A stretch of 64,000 nucleotides of DNA from Deltaproteobacteria bacterium (GCA_031285295.1 JAITWK010000039.1:1-64000); one strand, 5' to 3'. Numbered from the stretch's first letter, positions 25,123-35,454 are shown. Program-made: numbers and translations. Notes: generated by a model not told the origin, from the sequence alone.

Positions 25123-27531
25123 TTATTTAAGCGTATCCATAACCTGACGCAGTTCCTGCGCCATATCGGAAAGCGCCTGCACGGACTGGGCGGATTGCAT
25201 CATGCCTTCCGTGGTTTCGCCTACTACCTGGTTGATTTGCTCGATGGAACGGTTAATTTCTTCGGAGGTGGCGCTTTGCTCTTCCGCTGCCGTGGCAATG
25301 GAAGTTACCACCGAGGAGTTGGCGGCGGCCAGCTCCACAATTTCCTGCAAGGCCACACCGGATTCGTTGGCCAGCTCCGTAGCCTCGCTGATGCCATTAA
25401 CCGCGCTGCCCACCTCGTCAATGTTGGTACGCGCCGATTGCTGAATGGAATGGATGCTGGTCCCGACTTCCTGGGTGGCGGACATGGTTTTTTCCGCCAG
25501 CTTGCGCACTTCGTCGGCCACCACCGCAAAGCCGCGCCCGGCTTCACCGGCGCGGGCCGCTTCAATGGCCGCGTTCAGGGCCAGCAGGTTGGTCTGATCC
25601 GCGATATCCGAAATTACGTTGATAACGCCGCCAATGTTTTCGGCCTGCTGGCCGAGGTCCTGCATGGCGTGCTGCAACCGGGTGGTAACTTCGTTGATGT
25701 CGTTCATGGATCTAACCACATTGTTTACCAGTTCCGCACCGGCTGTGGCTTTTTCCTTGGTGATGTTGCTCTGCTCGGAGGCCTGTCCGGCGTTACGGGC
25801 CACTTCCAGCACGGTGGAGTTCATTTCGGTCATGGCGCTGGCAGTGGATTCCACACGGTCACGCTGCATTTCCGCGCCGTGCGAAACTTGTTCAACCTGG
25901 CCGGAGAGTTCCTGCGAGGCCGAGGCCACCTGATCGGCAATTCTTGAGGCGTCCGCAGCTACTTGCAACATGACGATCTGTTTGGATTTGATTTCCGTAA
26001 GGTCGGTGATGATTTCAATGTAGCCGACGGTCTCTTTGCGCAAGTTGTGCAGCGGCAAGGCGGATACGCCTATTTCCATTTTTTTGCCCTGCGGCAGAAC
26101 TGTGGTTTCGCCGCTATAGGTGCCGTTAAGTTCCATGGCTTTGCGACCGAAGCAATCCGGGGTGTCGCATTCCCCTGCCTTAAGGTGGTCGCAGCACCTT
26201 TCGTTCAGGTGATCGCCAACAACGGCATGCCCGATGCTGTTCAGGAACAGAATAGCGTTGTTTTTGTCGCAGGCCATGACCGGCACGGGCAGGGAATCGA
26301 TAATGCCGGTATAGGCCTCGCTGACGGTGTTAACGGCTTTGGCCAGATCCGCGAATGATCCGGACAGGGTTGTGGAATCAAGACGATTGCGGAAGCGCCC
26401 GGAGAGGATGTTGTCGGACAGGATGGTGGCCTGCTGGATGAGAGTATTCAGCACCTGGGGCATCTTGTTCATGGCCGCGATCATGGTGCCGATTTCCCCT
26501 TTTTCCTTAACCTGAAGCTGCTGATTGAAATCGCCAGCGGCAATACCGTGCGCATAGTCTGCCGCTTTTCGCAGTACACTGATCAGGCCGAGTACGATGA
26601 ACAGGGCTACAAGAACGCCAATCAGAATTGTACCCAGGCTGGCGATAAGCATGTTCTGCTGGGCTTTTTCGGTATTGGCCAGCATGGCGGTCTCATAACC
26701 GCCCATTTGTGTATCCACATCTACGCTTAAGGTTTCGGAAACCTGAATCGAGTTGTCTACAGTTTGATTTCCATCCGTCATACTTTTGCTGACCGCTTTG
26801 GCCTGTGTATCCATGGAGGTAAAGGCGGCATTGACCTGAGTAAAGCTGGTGTTCATTTCCGCGAACAGGCGTTGGCCTTCTTCCGTGCGCAGCACCTGCC
26901 CAAGTGTTTTCATGGCATTGCTCATGGCACTCAGGGCGGTGCGCCCGCGTTCCATATCCGCCTTGTCCATGGAGGCGTAAAACAGGTTAAGGCTGGAGGA
27001 TACGTTTAATAAATATTGCATGGTATCGGCAATTTCATACAGCGCGTCGACATTGCCCACCCCTCGCGCCTGGTTGGCCAGGGTCATGAGCTTTTCCGTC
27101 ATGTCCTGCAAGGCTGGCTGCACCACCTGGGTAAACTGCCGACCATATTCCAGAACGTCTTTTTGAATCTGCTGGCTTGCGCCTACCAGCGTTTTGGCAT
27201 CCTGATCCAGGCGGGTCAGAATTGCTTTGCGTTCAGGCAGAACTACAAATTGCAGGGTATCCTGCACCCTTTTGGAGACATCGGCCAGGTTGTTTCGGGC
27301 CGCATCCAGCCGGGCCGGATCTCGTTCGCTGTTGAAGCGGAACATGTTGGCGCGATAACGGTTGAAATTGATATCAACATCGCTGGTAGCCACGTTCAAC
27401 CGGGCCAGACGCCGATATTCCTGCATGTCGGTGGCGATTGTTCCAAGATTGCTGTACCCCAGAAAAGCGATAAGCGCTGAAAGCGCCACCACCAGAACAA
27501 AACCGATAATAATCTTGTATTTTGTAGTCAT
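25123..27531 (-). CDS. Methyl-accepting chemotaxis protein (HBM, HAMP, PAS, signalling domain)
   Basis: An 802-residue chemoreceptor. TM1 is at about 7-27. A periplasmic helical-bimodular (HBM) type sensor ([28 protein letters not shown]) extends to TM2 at about 305-330, followed by HAMP. A cytoplasmic PAS domain ([29 protein letters not shown]) contains a cysteine-rich stretch, [21 protein letters not shown]. The signalling hairpin has the conserved tip [18 protein letters not shown]. Start chosen at [11 protein letters not shown], matching its paralogues; GGGGGG lies 3 nt upstream. The three paralogues at 52.8-60.5 kb lack the Cys cluster. The HD-GYP gene lies just upstream on the same strand. 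Confidence 0.93.
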   Translation of the reverse strand: MTTKYKIIIGFVLVVALSALIAFLGYSNLGTIATDMQEYRRLARLNVATSDVDINFNRYRANMFRFNSERDPARLDAARNNLADVSKRVQDTLQFVVLPERKAILTRLDQDAKTLVGASQQIQKDVLEYGRQFTQVVQPALQDMTEKLMTLANQARGVGNVDALYEIADTMQYLLNVSSSLNLFYASMDKADMERGRTALSAMSNAMKTLGQVLRTEEGQRLFAEMNTSFTQVNAAFTSMDTQAKAVSKSMTDGNQTVDNSIQVSETLSVDVDTQMGGYETAMLANTEKAQQNMLIASLGTILIGVLVALFIVLGLISVLRKAADYAHGIAAGDFNQQLQVKEKGEIGTMIAAMNKMPQVLNTLIQQATILSDNILSGRFRNRLDSTTLSGSFADLAKAVNTVSEAYTGIIDSLPVPVMACDKNNAILFLNSIGHAVVGDHLNERCCDHLKAGECDTPDCFGRKAMELNGTYSGETTVLPQGKKMEIGVSALPLHNLRKETVGYIEIITDLTEIKSKQIVMLQVAADASRIADQVASASQELSGQVEQVSHGAEMQRDRVESTASAMTEMNSTVLEVARNAGQASEQSNITKEKATAGAELVNNVVRSMNDINEVTTRLQHAMQDLGQQAENIGGVINVISDIADQTNLLALNAAIEAARAGEAGRGFAVVADEVRKLAEKTMSATQEVGTSIHSIQQSARTNIDEVGSAVNGISEATELANESGVALQEIVELAAANSSVVTSIATAAEEQSATSEEINRSIEQINQVVGETTEGMMQSAQSVQALSDMAQELRQVMDTLK

Positions 27532-27663
27532 ATTGCCCCCCAGCTTGTTCAAAAAGAGTGGCCGCAAGCCCGTAACTTGCGGCGGCAATGCAAAAAAGGT
27601 CTATTACTGAAGAAATAGCGGAAAAAAATCTTTTATGAATTATTTTGTGCGGCCAATGAGAAT

Positions 27664-28863
27664 TCAATTTGTCGTTTCGTGCTTGAGAACTTCTATAATG
27701 CGCGGGTCCAATTCGCCCGCATAGGCCATTTCGTGAATGGTGCGCATGGCATCGCCGTGTCCCATAGCCTGTCGGTAAGGCCGCTCTTCAATAAGCGCCT
27801 GATATATATCGCAACAGGTAATGATGTGGCCTTCCATGGATAGTTCGTTTTCTCCGTACCCATTCGGGTAACCTTGCCCGTTGAGTTTTTCGTGATGATT
27901 GGCCGACCAATCCACAATATCACCCAGGCCGGGCACTCCATGCAGCAGGTCGCCGGTTATCTCGACATGCTTGTGCATGACAGCCAATTCGTTGTTGTTC
28001 AGCCGTGAGGGTTTATCCAGAATATGCATCGGGGTGGAAAGCTTGCCGATATCGTGCAGATAGGCGGCAATCACCAGCCAGCCGGCTCTTTCGCCACCAA
28101 TATCGAAATGCGGGGCCAGCTTGTAGGCCTGCCTGGCCACCCGGCTTGAGTGATCGCGGGTGAAGGATGATTTGGCATCAATTATGGATGCGAGCCGGTT
28201 GCAGATTTTGATCATCTCCGCCGTGCCAAGGTCGGCCCGCGCCGTGGGTATATCGCGGCGCAAAGAAAGGAGGATGTTTGGATCGGCCAGGCTGCGCGAG
28301 AAGTTGCGCTCGCTGTCCAGAATGCCCACCAGGGTTCGCACTACTTCCGGAGAATAAAAGCGGCCGCTGTGCTTGAGTGCGTGATCGCGCATCTCGTCGG
28401 CCAGGCTGGCCCTGTTGTCGCCCAAAGAGAGGCAGAGATCCATGTTGTCGGCCAGGCGCAGAATCGCGGCGCGTACCGGTATTTCATTGCCGGAAAGCTG
28501 ATGAAAACCGGAGCCGTTCCAGTTTTCATGATGATACATGACCACATCAAGGGCATCGTCAGCAAAGGGGAAGGCCTTGACGTTTTTCTCGCCATTGGCG
28601 CAGTGTCCGATGAATTGCTGCATGCAGCCAAAGTGTTCCGGGCTGCTGCCCATCATGTATTCGGTAAGGGCGTTATCGTGCAGTATGGCGCAACAGGCCA
28701 TGTCCAGAACCTCGATATCGCTCATGCCCATGGCCCGGCAGATTCGTCCGGAAATATAGGCGGTGCGCAATCCGTGGTTCTGGGTGACGCCCAAAACCTC
28801 CTGCTCCACAAAATCCAGGCCCCTGGAAAGAGCGTAAAGCAGTTCATTAAGCGGAACTCTCAT
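27664..28863 (-). CDS. HD-GYP domain protein, probable cyclic-di-GMP phosphodiesterase
   Basis: A 399-residue protein with two HD-type halves. The first (about 30-190) has ILHDNALTEY and MYHHENWNGSG. The second carries the full HD-GYP signature: HD in AAYLHDIGKLSTP and the GYP motif in NHHEKLNGQGYPNGYGE. HD-GYP enzymes hydrolyse cyclic di-GMP with a two- or three-metal centre. No membrane segment or receiver domain is visible. The start at 28863 has GAGGG upstream; a 16-residue longer reading lacks support. It precedes the chemoreceptor gene and may form a unit with it. Confidence 0.88.
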   Translation of the reverse strand: MRVPLNELLYALSRGLDFVEQEVLGVTQNHGLRTAYISGRICRAMGMSDIEVLDMACCAILHDNALTEYMMGSSPEHFGCMQQFIGHCANGEKNVKAFPFADDALDVVMYHHENWNGSGFHQLSGNEIPVRAAILRLADNMDLCLSLGDNRASLADEMRDHALKHSGRFYSPEVVRTLVGILDSERNFSRSLADPNILLSLRRDIPTARADLGTAEMIKICNRLASIIDAKSSFTRDHSSRVARQAYKLAPHFDIGGERAGWLVIAAYLHDIGKLSTPMHILDKPSRLNNNELAVMHKHVEITGDLLHGVPGLGDIVDWSANHHEKLNGQGYPNGYGENELSMEGHIITCCDIYQALIEERPYRQAMGHGDAMRTIHEMAYAGELDPRIIEVLKHETTN

Positions 28864-29182
28864 ATTATTCCCTCGCGTGACTTGCTGGAAATTACCCAAC
28901 TTTCGCCACAACTGTTATAACTCTAGATAATAACGTAAGATATATTATCTTAGTAAAGTTTATGGTATAAAATATTTCAGTCAATAAGTTTTGAATTATT
29001 TTCGGATATTTATAATATGGCATATATATTTGTATGATTTCATCATAATCAAGATATATTGATTTAATGTTGTTAATGCTTGCTGAAATATTTTTATTGC
29101 AACAAGCATTAGTACCAATAATAATATTGAACTACAGTATAAGAGAAAATATTTATTTATTAATTATATTGTGCAATATAAA
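28864..29182. other. AT-rich intergenic region, nothing recognised
   Basis: Roughly 320 nt, clearly richer in A+T than its surroundings, between the divergent end of the grd operon and the HD-GYP gene start. It should hold the promoter for the HD-GYP gene, but I could not single out a convincing -35/-10 pair. No ORF or repeat is evident. Confidence 0.5.
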
Positions 29183-29225
29183 AATAAGAGCCCGACAAAG
29201 GTGTTACCTTTGTCGGGCTCTTATT
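29183..29225 (-). terminator. Terminator of the glycine reductase operon
   Basis: 19-bp perfect stem (29183-29201 with 29207-29225) with a 5-nt loop, about 25 nt after the grdA stop and followed by an AT-rich tail on both sides. Confidence 0.92.
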
Positions 29226-29249
29226 TATTACTGACGAAATGGAATGCGG

Positions 29250-29726
29250 TTACAGCACGCTTTTGCCGTGTTGTTCGCGCATTTCGGCTACGGCCGCGGT
29301 CAGGGCCTCACCGTCCAGCACCATTTCCATCATGCTGATCTGATCTTCCCAAGCGGCGGGATCCGCTTCAGCTTTGAGAAGCGGGTCCAGAATGTGGTAT
29401 ACTGGGAGTCCCAACGAGACTCCGGCCAATGGTCCTGCATAAGTCGGGTCGCCAGCGGTTACGGTTTCCGCGTAAATTCCGGCGCCTTCGGGATCGGAAG
29501 CGCCAAGCACAACGATGATGTCTTCAGCGTTGTATTTTTCAGCGGCTTCCTGCACCCTTTTCTGGTTCTGCAGATCCATGGCTCCTGCCGCCGTTCAGAC
29601 GAAGCATTCGGTGGCTCCAAAGGCCACCTCGGCTCCGCTGTTGGCGAACACTGCCTCCATGGCCGGGCTGGGAACTCCGTCCCGCTCGCCCATGAGAACC
29701 AGCTTTTTGCCTTCAAGCTTGCCCAT
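29250..29726 (-). CDS. grdA: Glycine reductase selenoprotein A, Sec at codon 44
   Basis: Small acidic selenoprotein shared by glycine, sarcosine and betaine reductases. It carries the Se-carboxymethyl group from protein B to protein C and is re-reduced by thioredoxin. Reading through the UGA at 29597-29595 gives 158 residues, the normal length. The UGA is codon 44 in the context ECFVUTAAGAMDLQNQ, the position and context known for GrdA. Without recoding it looks like two fragments. The ATG has AAGGAG upstream. A SECIS hairpin with a clear GGU loop is not obvious after this UGA, unlike in grdB. Last gene of the operon; a palindromic repeat separates it from trxA. Confidence 0.97.
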
Positions 29727-29750
29727 AGGTTTGTTCTCCTTTTGCCACGA

Positions 29751-29954
29751 GAGCCTTTTTGCCTCTGGCTGCGTCAGATATCACCTTTTATTTCGGTCGA
29801 GTACGAGAAGAGCTGACTCGCCACTTCCTGTGGCTCGCCCTTCGGGCGCTGTCGCTACGCTCCTGCGTCCAATTTCGCTTTCCTGCGAAATTGTCACTCC
29901 CTTCATAAAAGGCTTATCTTCCTTGCCAGAGAGCAAAAATTCATCGCATGGCTC
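29751..29954. repeat. Palindromic intergenic repeat, copy 3, enlarged, inside the grd operon
   Basis: About 204 bp between trxA and grdA. Outer arms GAGCC/GGCTC and CTCTGGC/GCCAGAG and inner arms CCTTTTAT/ATAAAAGG flank a core beginning GTCGAGTACGAGAAGAG. The core is interrupted by about 80 nt carrying further small hairpins (for example CGCCC-TTC-GGGCG and AATTTCGC with its complement). Any transcript from trxA into grdA must cross it. Confidence 0.75.
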
Positions 29955-29980
29955 TGTTTTGTTGTATATACCAAGCTCTT

Positions 29981-30301
29981 TTACAGAAGAGCGTTGGCCT
30001 TCGCCTTAATCGCTTCGATGTTCACTTCCTCGCCGGACAGCCGGTCGAGGATTTCGCCGCCCTTGACAAACAGGAAGGTCGGCACGCTCATAACCTTGAG
30101 GTTGATGCACAGACGGCGGTTGCCATCGGCAATGTTAACCTTGCAGACCTTGACCTTGCCATCAAGTTCGGCGGCCAGTTTTTCCACCTCGGGCATCAGC
30201 GCGAGGCAGGGGCCGCACTGCGGGCCCCAGAAGTCCACAACCACCGGCATGGCACTTTGCGCCACTTCGGTCTCATAGTTGTCTTTGTTTATTTCCAGCA
30301 T
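29981..30301 (-). CDS. trxA: Thioredoxin of the glycine reductase system
   Basis: A 106-residue thioredoxin with the active site WGPQCGPC (redox cysteines C29 and C32). The residue before the first Cys is Gln, not Trp as in general thioredoxins, a variation typical of grd-linked thioredoxins. The cis-Pro segment is MSVPTFLFVKGG. It passes electrons from TrxB to the selenoprotein steps. AAGGAG precedes the ATG. Lies between grdD and grdA. Confidence 0.93.
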   Translation of the reverse strand: MLEINKDNYETEVAQSAMPVVVDFWGPQCGPCLALMPEVEKLAAELDGKVKVCKVNIADGNRRLCINLKVMSVPTFLFVKGGEILDRLSGEEVNIEAIKAKANALL

Positions 30302-30320
30302 GGTAGTCTCCTTTGGTATA

Positions 30321-31475
30321 TTAAATGAAGCCTTCTCTTTTCAGGATAGCCTCGGCCTTTTCCAGAACGGCCGATTGTACGCGGATGACCGGGCCGGTGC
30401 AGCCCATGGCGGTTTCCGCGTAAATGCCTTCCTTCCACAAAGCCTGGGCCGCGTTATCCATTTCCATAACATCCACACCGGCAATCTGTCCGTCCACCGG
30501 CACAGCCGCAGGTTTTTTGATTTCCGCAACAGCGGCTGCCGCCTTGGGTTTCAGGGCTTCCACCGCCTCATCAAAACCGGCTTTACGGGCCGCCGCAAGT
30601 TCCGCCGCAACCTTGGCTGGCAGATCGCCTGCCGCCGCCTTGGCGGTAAGGGCCAGAGCGCCAGCGATAACCGGCGCGCCAGAGGCGCGGGAGATGATCG
30701 AGACAACCTGCTTCCAGCCTTCACCGGCAGAGGGGCCGTAACCCCAGCCCAGACTTTCGTAAAGGCCGCCAGTGGTGTAGGTGGAAAAGACCTTGATCAG
30801 CACGTTGCCGGTAAGGGTATCGCAGACCAGCACGTCGGCCCCGCCGGAAACGATGTCGTTGCCGCGCAGCAGTGAACCGCCGTCGCCGCGTTCGCTGACG
30901 GCGAAAGATATGGGGTAGCCCTTTTCTTTCATCTGGGTCAGCGCGCGCAGCACCGGGCCAGCGCCGTCAATGTTCAGGAAGGCCACGCTCGGATTGGCTA
31001 TGCCGCAAGCCCTGGCCGTGGCAATGCCGTAAATGGCGTTGCGCAGCAAGGCTTCGCCACGCGCCGAGGCGGAGCTGCCGGTACAGGAGGCAACGAACAT
31101 GGGCCGTCCGCGTCCGGGGGTCAGAATGCGCCCGATGGTCGCCACGCCAATCGGAAAAGGAAAATGCATGGCCACAGCGCCGGATATCCGGCCTTCGGTC
31201 AGGGCGTTTTCCAGGGCCGAGGCAACATCAGCTTCGCAATCCGGGGTTTCGATCCATTCCAGGTCGTCATACCCGGCAGGACGCGGCCCGATGGCCACAA
31301 CCTTGAGTCCGGGGTTGTCTTCCTGGGCCTGACGTGCGCCGCGCAAAAGCTCGGCCTGGCCGAGTTCGCTTCCGGCAGCCATCAGGCCGATCTTCAGGGT
31401 CGGTCCGCCGTGGAGCGCCTTTTCCACTATGTTTTCCAGCGCTTCGGCTATAAGGAGCCGCTTGGATGCATCCAT
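30321..31475 (-). CDS. grdD: Glycine reductase complex protein C, alpha subunit
   Basis: A 384-residue subunit with a PlsX-like (phosphate acyltransferase) fold. With GrdC it turns the acetyl thioester from selenoprotein A into acetyl phosphate. A conserved cysteine in AMGCTGPVIRV falls at residue 359, which matches the catalytic Cys359 reported for clostridial GrdD as I recall it. GGAG precedes the ATG, and the gene starts 2 nt after grdC. Confidence 0.95.
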   Translation of the reverse strand: MDASKRLLIAEALENIVEKALHGGPTLKIGLMAAGSELGQAELLRGARQAQEDNPGLKVVAIGPRPAGYDDLEWIETPDCEADVASALENALTEGRISGAVAMHFPFPIGVATIGRILTPGRGRPMFVASCTGSSASARGEALLRNAIYGIATARACGIANPSVAFLNIDGAGPVLRALTQMKEKGYPISFAVSERGDGGSLLRGNDIVSGGADVLVCDTLTGNVLIKVFSTYTTGGLYESLGWGYGPSAGEGWKQVVSIISRASGAPVIAGALALTAKAAAGDLPAKVAAELAAARKAGFDEAVEALKPKAAAAVAEIKKPAAVPVDGQIAGVDVMEMDNAAQALWKEGIYAETAMGCTGPVIRVQSAVLEKAEAILKREGFI

Positions 31476-31477
31476 GA

Positions 31478-33013
31478 CTACTCCTTGAGTTTCTTGGCCA
31501 GATCTCCCAGCACGTCCAGAATCACGGCCTCAACATCGGAACGGCTGACCGATTCCTGAGCGGCAGCGCCCAGACCCGGCTTTTCCACGATAAAGGACGC
31601 GCCGTCAGCGAGGTTGGTCAGGCGGCCGAGGAAGAGGCTGCCCTTGCCGATGATCATGGCCCGGCCAAGCTGTCCGGTCTGCATGGCGTCAATCGCGTGG
31701 CCAAGGAAGGGTACGCCGGAGGGAATATGCCCCTGAGTGGGCGCAAAGCCGTGCAAACCGCGTTCCTTGACAAAAGCGGGAATGGCGGCTTTTTCCAACT
31801 GGCCTTTCATAACCGCCAGAGCGGCGATCATCTTGAAGTTGGCTTCCGGCACGTTACCGGCACCGGCAGGCACGGTTACTTCGGGGTCATGCATTTCCGG
31901 CGCGTATTTATCGATATCCGTAAATTTCAGACCGGCGGCCTGCAACGGCTCAAAGACCAGAGCGGCGGTTACGGCCTGGGGCGAAGCACCCGCGCCAACG
32001 CTGTGTTTGCCCACTGCGTCCAGGCGGATGACCGGGCTTGCGCCGTCATCCGGGGTAAGCAGCACGGCAAAGCAGCCCATGCAGCATTCCATGGGCGGAA
32101 CATTCTTTTTCACATGTTCACGGGCGTTCATGTAGAGTTTGGGTATGGAACCGCCGCTGACCACGGCCACGTTTTTGCGGATGCCGGAAGCCACCATGCC
32201 GGAGGAAGCCAGGATGGCAGCCACAGGCGCGGCGCAGAAGGCACGCAGGTCAAAACCGCTGGCATTGGCGCAACCGGCGCTTTCGGCAATGGCCTTGGCC
32301 ATGTTGCCGCCGCCGCGCTGGTTGATGTCGCCCGCAGCTTCTTCCGAGCAGTCAACGACAAAGTCGATATCCGCCGGGGTCAGGCCCGCGTTTTTGATCA
32401 GGTGCATCAGAGAAAGCACCGCCCCGGCCTTGCTGGCCAGGTTTTCCAGCAGCACATGTGCGCTGAGGTTTTCATCAACATCATGGCCCCGGCGGCAGCA
32501 ACCAACCAGAACTCCATTTATGAACAGGGGCAGAGCGTGATTGTCCGCAGCTTCGGCTTCGATAGCAGCCTGTTCGTGGCCCGCTTCCAGCAGTTTCAAC
32601 TGCGCTTCGGTCAGCAGGGGGTGCTTCGCGAGTTTTTCTCTGGTGGCGGCGGCAAAGGATTTTTCCAGCCAGATCAGGTCAAAAACATCGCAAATATCCA
32701 GCAGGCCCAGGAATTCATCCTCGGGCATGATTTCCCCGTACTTGCCAAAGCGCGTAACCTGGGCGGCCAGGTTTTCCAGGCAGGGCTTGGGATAAGCTTC
32801 CAGCTCGGCCGTGCTCATGGCACCGATATAAGTCAGGTTCGGCGCGTAACGGGCGGCGAATTCATAAGGTTTGGCCGCAGCGGCCAAATCTTTGAGGAAC
32901 TGGGAATCCGGGTGGGCGGCATATTCCTGGTAGGGCGTGGTGCCATACCGCAGCCCGATCTCGCTTGCGTAGTTCAGGCAGTATGCTGTGGCTTTAACGG
33001 CAACTGTTGCCAT
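31478..33013 (-). CDS. grdC: Glycine reductase complex protein C, beta subunit
   Basis: A 511-residue protein related to the thiolase/FabH fold, the partner of GrdD in acetyl phosphate formation. Start MATVAVKATAYCLNYASEIGLRYGTTPYQEY and the central FDLRAFCAAPVAAILASSGMVASG fit GrdC. Length matches clostridial GrdC (about 510). AAGGAG is 6 nt before the ATG. Lies between trxB and grdD. Confidence 0.95.
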   Translation of the reverse strand: MATVAVKATAYCLNYASEIGLRYGTTPYQEYAAHPDSQFLKDLAAAAKPYEFAARYAPNLTYIGAMSTAELEAYPKPCLENLAAQVTRFGKYGEIMPEDEFLGLLDICDVFDLIWLEKSFAAATREKLAKHPLLTEAQLKLLEAGHEQAAIEAEAADNHALPLFINGVLVGCCRRGHDVDENLSAHVLLENLASKAGAVLSLMHLIKNAGLTPADIDFVVDCSEEAAGDINQRGGGNMAKAIAESAGCANASGFDLRAFCAAPVAAILASSGMVASGIRKNVAVVSGGSIPKLYMNAREHVKKNVPPMECCMGCFAVLLTPDDGASPVIRLDAVGKHSVGAGASPQAVTAALVFEPLQAAGLKFTDIDKYAPEMHDPEVTVPAGAGNVPEANFKMIAALAVMKGQLEKAAIPAFVKERGLHGFAPTQGHIPSGVPFLGHAIDAMQTGQLGRAMIIGKGSLFLGRLTNLADGASFIVEKPGLGAAAQESVSRSDVEAVILDVLGDLAKKLKE

Positions 33014-33055
33014 GGTATCTCCTTCTATAATGCTCTGTGGTCTTTGTCTCAGACC

Positions 33056-33991
33056 TTAAAATGCTTTGGTGATGTCACCGGTGGTAATCCAGTGCTCAGC
33101 GGACATGGCCGCCATCGCGCCGTCACCGGCAGCGGTAACCACTTGGCGCAGCGGGGTGTCGCGCACGTCACCGGCAGCGAAAATGCCGGGAATCGAGGTC
33201 TGCATCCGGGTGCCGGTCTTAATCCAGCCGCCTTCGGCCCTATCCAGCAGTTTGTCGTCCAGCCAGCCAAGAACCGGAACCGTACCCACAAACACGAAAA
33301 CGCCAGCCAGCGGAATATCGGTAAGTTCGTTGGTTTTCACGTTCTTTACGGTAATGCCTTCCACCAGTTCGTCGCCGTTGATGCTTTCAACAACCGAATC
33401 CCAAACCGGGACGATCTTGGGGTTGTTCGCGGCGCGCGCACAGGCCATGCGGTCGGCGCGGAACTTGTCGCGGCGGTGTACAACGTAGACTTTGGAAGCA
33501 AATTTGGTCAGATAGCAGGCTTCTTCAACAGCGGTGTTGCCGCCGCCGATAACGGCCACTTCTTCGTCAACGTAGAAGGAACCGTCGCAGACGGCGCAGT
33601 AGCTGACTCCGGCTCCGGTAAGCTCGGCTTCGCCCTTGCAGCCCACACGGCGGAATGCCGCGCCGGTGGAAATAATCACAGCCTTGGCGCTGATGTCGCC
33701 CACATTGGTGCGGATTACATGGCGGCCTTCGCCCGGTTCCAGGCCGGTAACCGTGGCTTTACGGATTTCACAGCCGAGATGCTCCGCGTGTTCGCGAAAC
33801 TTGTTGCCCAGATCCGGGCCGCTGATCATCTTTTCGCCCGGCCAGTTTTCCACTTCGCTGGTAATGAGAATCTGTCCGCCGGTGGAGGATTTTTCCAGCA
33901 GGACCACGTCCAGACCGGCCCGTTTGCCGTAAATGGCAGCCGTCATACCGGACGGGCCGCCGCCGATGATGACCAGTTCGCGTTCTTCCAT
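33056..33991 (-). CDS. trxB: Thioredoxin reductase of the glycine reductase operon
   Basis: A 311-residue FAD enzyme. The FAD motif GGGPSGMTAA is near residue 11, the redox pair is CAVC in the segment GVSYCAVCDGSFY (about 136-139), the NAD(P) motif is GGGNTAVEEA, and the C-terminal FAD motif is GIFAAGDVRD. It reduces TrxA in the operon. Electron donor specificity (NADPH or otherwise) cannot be read off. Confidence 0.94.
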   Translation of the reverse strand: MEERELVIIGGGPSGMTAAIYGKRAGLDVVLLEKSSTGGQILITSEVENWPGEKMISGPDLGNKFREHAEHLGCEIRKATVTGLEPGEGRHVIRTNVGDISAKAVIISTGAAFRRVGCKGEAELTGAGVSYCAVCDGSFYVDEEVAVIGGGNTAVEEACYLTKFASKVYVVHRRDKFRADRMACARAANNPKIVPVWDSVVESINGDELVEGITVKNVKTNELTDIPLAGVFVFVGTVPVLGWLDDKLLDRAEGGWIKTGTRMQTSIPGIFAAGDVRDTPLRQVVTAAGDGAMAAMSAEHWITTGDITKAF

Positions 33992-34042
33992 AAAATTATC
34001 CTTTTATATGCCTGTTTCACAAAGCGACAAAGCTGTTTTACC

Positions 34043-34116
34043 CATAATGGGGGCCGGGGGAAATTATTTCCCCCGGCTCAGGGGGCTGGGAAAGCGGAGG
34101 CGCCGCCTTCCCAGGT
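34043..34116. repeat. GC-rich hairpins between grdB and trxB
   Basis: GCCGGGGGAAA pairs with TTTCCCCCGGC, followed by a second imperfect hairpin built on TGGGAA/TTCCCA with an inner GCGG/CCGC. There is no U-tract. Resembles the GC-hairpin elements behind nrnA and infB and may act as an mRNA stabiliser between cistrons. Confidence 0.5.
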
Positions 34117-34138
34117 AAACCAATTCAAATGCGATTTT

Positions 34139-35440
34139 TTAGAAAACCGTCTGTTCCTTTACATCAGTATGCAGGGCGTCCAGGGCCTTTTCCACCAGCT
34201 TGCGGCGGAGGGCCTTTTCGCCCTTTTCGTCCAGAGTCGGGTTGCCCAGCGGGTGGGGGATGGCTACAGTCGGGATGATCCGGTTAGCGCCCACGCTTTG
34301 GGAGATAGGTACAATAGAGGCCATGTGTACAACCGGGAGGTCGCCGTTGTCTTCAATGGCTTTAGCAAGCGTTGCACCGCAACGCGTACAGGTTCCTCAG
34401 GTGGAGGTGAGGATAACAGCCTGGACATTGTTGTCTTTAAGCTGTTTGCCGATTTCTTCGCCCCACTTCTTGGCGTTGCCTACGGCGGTGCCGTTGCCGA
34501 CAGTGGTATAGAAGGTGTGGTAGAGTTTGCCGATTTTACCTTCTTTTTCCAGATCGCGCAGCACGTCAACCGGCAGCACGCGGTCGGGGTCCTGGTTGGC
34601 GTAGGTCTGGTCGTAACCGCCGTGGGCGGTCTGGTACTTGCCGCTGACGAGGTCGGTTACGCCATCGATTTCATAGCCGCCGTAGTTACGGGCGCTGGAA
34701 GCGGCAATATGATCCGGGTTGCCCATGGGCACGATGCCGCCGGAGGTAACCAGCGCGATGGTGGCCTTGGAGAGGTCTTTCACGCCGGGACGGGGGGTAA
34801 CGCGGTCAAACACCGGCATTTTGTATTCGGTGGTGAAGGGTTCGCCCTTGATTTTCTTGAGCAGCATGGCAACAGCGCGTTCAGCGCCGACTTCTTCATA
34901 GAAGGTGTTGATGCGCACGCCGCGTTCGATGTAGCCTTCCGCTTCAGCGGTGCCGAGCTTTTCGCCGCTCAGAATCTTGGCGAAAAGGGCGGCCATAACC
35001 GGCAGGGCCTTGCCCATACCGGCGGCGCTGTCAGTGGTGGGAACGATGTAGGTGTTGGCCTTGTAAAGTTCCACGCCCGGGTTTTCCGGGTACATGCCGG
35101 TGAGGGTGGTGTAACCGGCGGCAGCCGCAGCCGAGCAAGCAAAGCCGCTGGCCATGCCGTAGCGTCCGGCGTTGAAGGCCGGACCGGCGATCAGGGCGTC
35201 GGCGTTGTATTTTTTGAGGGTATCGACAATGAACTTGCCCACTTCTTCCTGGTTGCCCACGCAGTAGTTGTCGCCGCAGATGATGGTGGCCACGATTTCG
35301 GCCTTGTCGCCGAGAAGTTTGGCCAGACCCATGCCGGGGCCGGCAACGCCGTCACGAACTTCGGGAGCGATATCGGCTTTTTCTTCGCCGCCGATCCCAC
35401 CGAAGAACTGGTTGATGTAGTGTATGACACGGTAAGCCAT
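34139..35440 (-). CDS. grdB: Glycine reductase selenoprotein B, Sec at codon 348
   Basis: Substrate-specific selenoprotein of the glycine reductase complex; binds the substrate-pyruvoyl imine with GrdE and releases ammonia. Read through the UGA at 34399-34397 it is 433 residues. The UGA is codon 348 in TSTUGTCTRCGATLAKAIE, the family's U-x2-C-x2-C motif. Close resemblance to clostridial GrdB across the whole length (GGIGGEEKADIAPEVRDG; ANRIIPTVAIPHPLGNPTLDE) supports glycine rather than sarcosine or betaine as substrate. AGGAG precedes the ATG. A palindromic repeat separates it from grdE. Confidence 0.97.
34369..34385 (-). promoter_or_regulatory. SECIS hairpin of grdB
   Basis: Minus strand: GCGTTGC-GGT-GCAACGC, a 7-bp perfect stem with a GGU triloop. 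The GGU begins 18 nt after the UGA, the same spacing as in the E. coli fdhF SECIS. This is the element SelB should bind here. Confidence 0.85.
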
Positions 35441-35454
35441 TGTATTCTCCTTTT

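Noticed and set aside
25123..27588. Cys cluster in the chemoreceptor as a c-type heme site (CxxCH)
   Set aside because: No CxxCH motif, and the domain is predicted cytoplasmic, where c-type heme is not attached.
29250..29579. GrdA as a truncated 109-residue protein or broken gene
   Set aside because: The in-frame UGA is exactly at Sec44 in the conserved ECFVUTAAGAMDLQ context with a proper start upstream.
34139..35440. GrdB as two separate ORFs or a frameshift
   Set aside because: The UGA lies in the family U-x2-C-x2-C motif and is followed by a SECIS hairpin.
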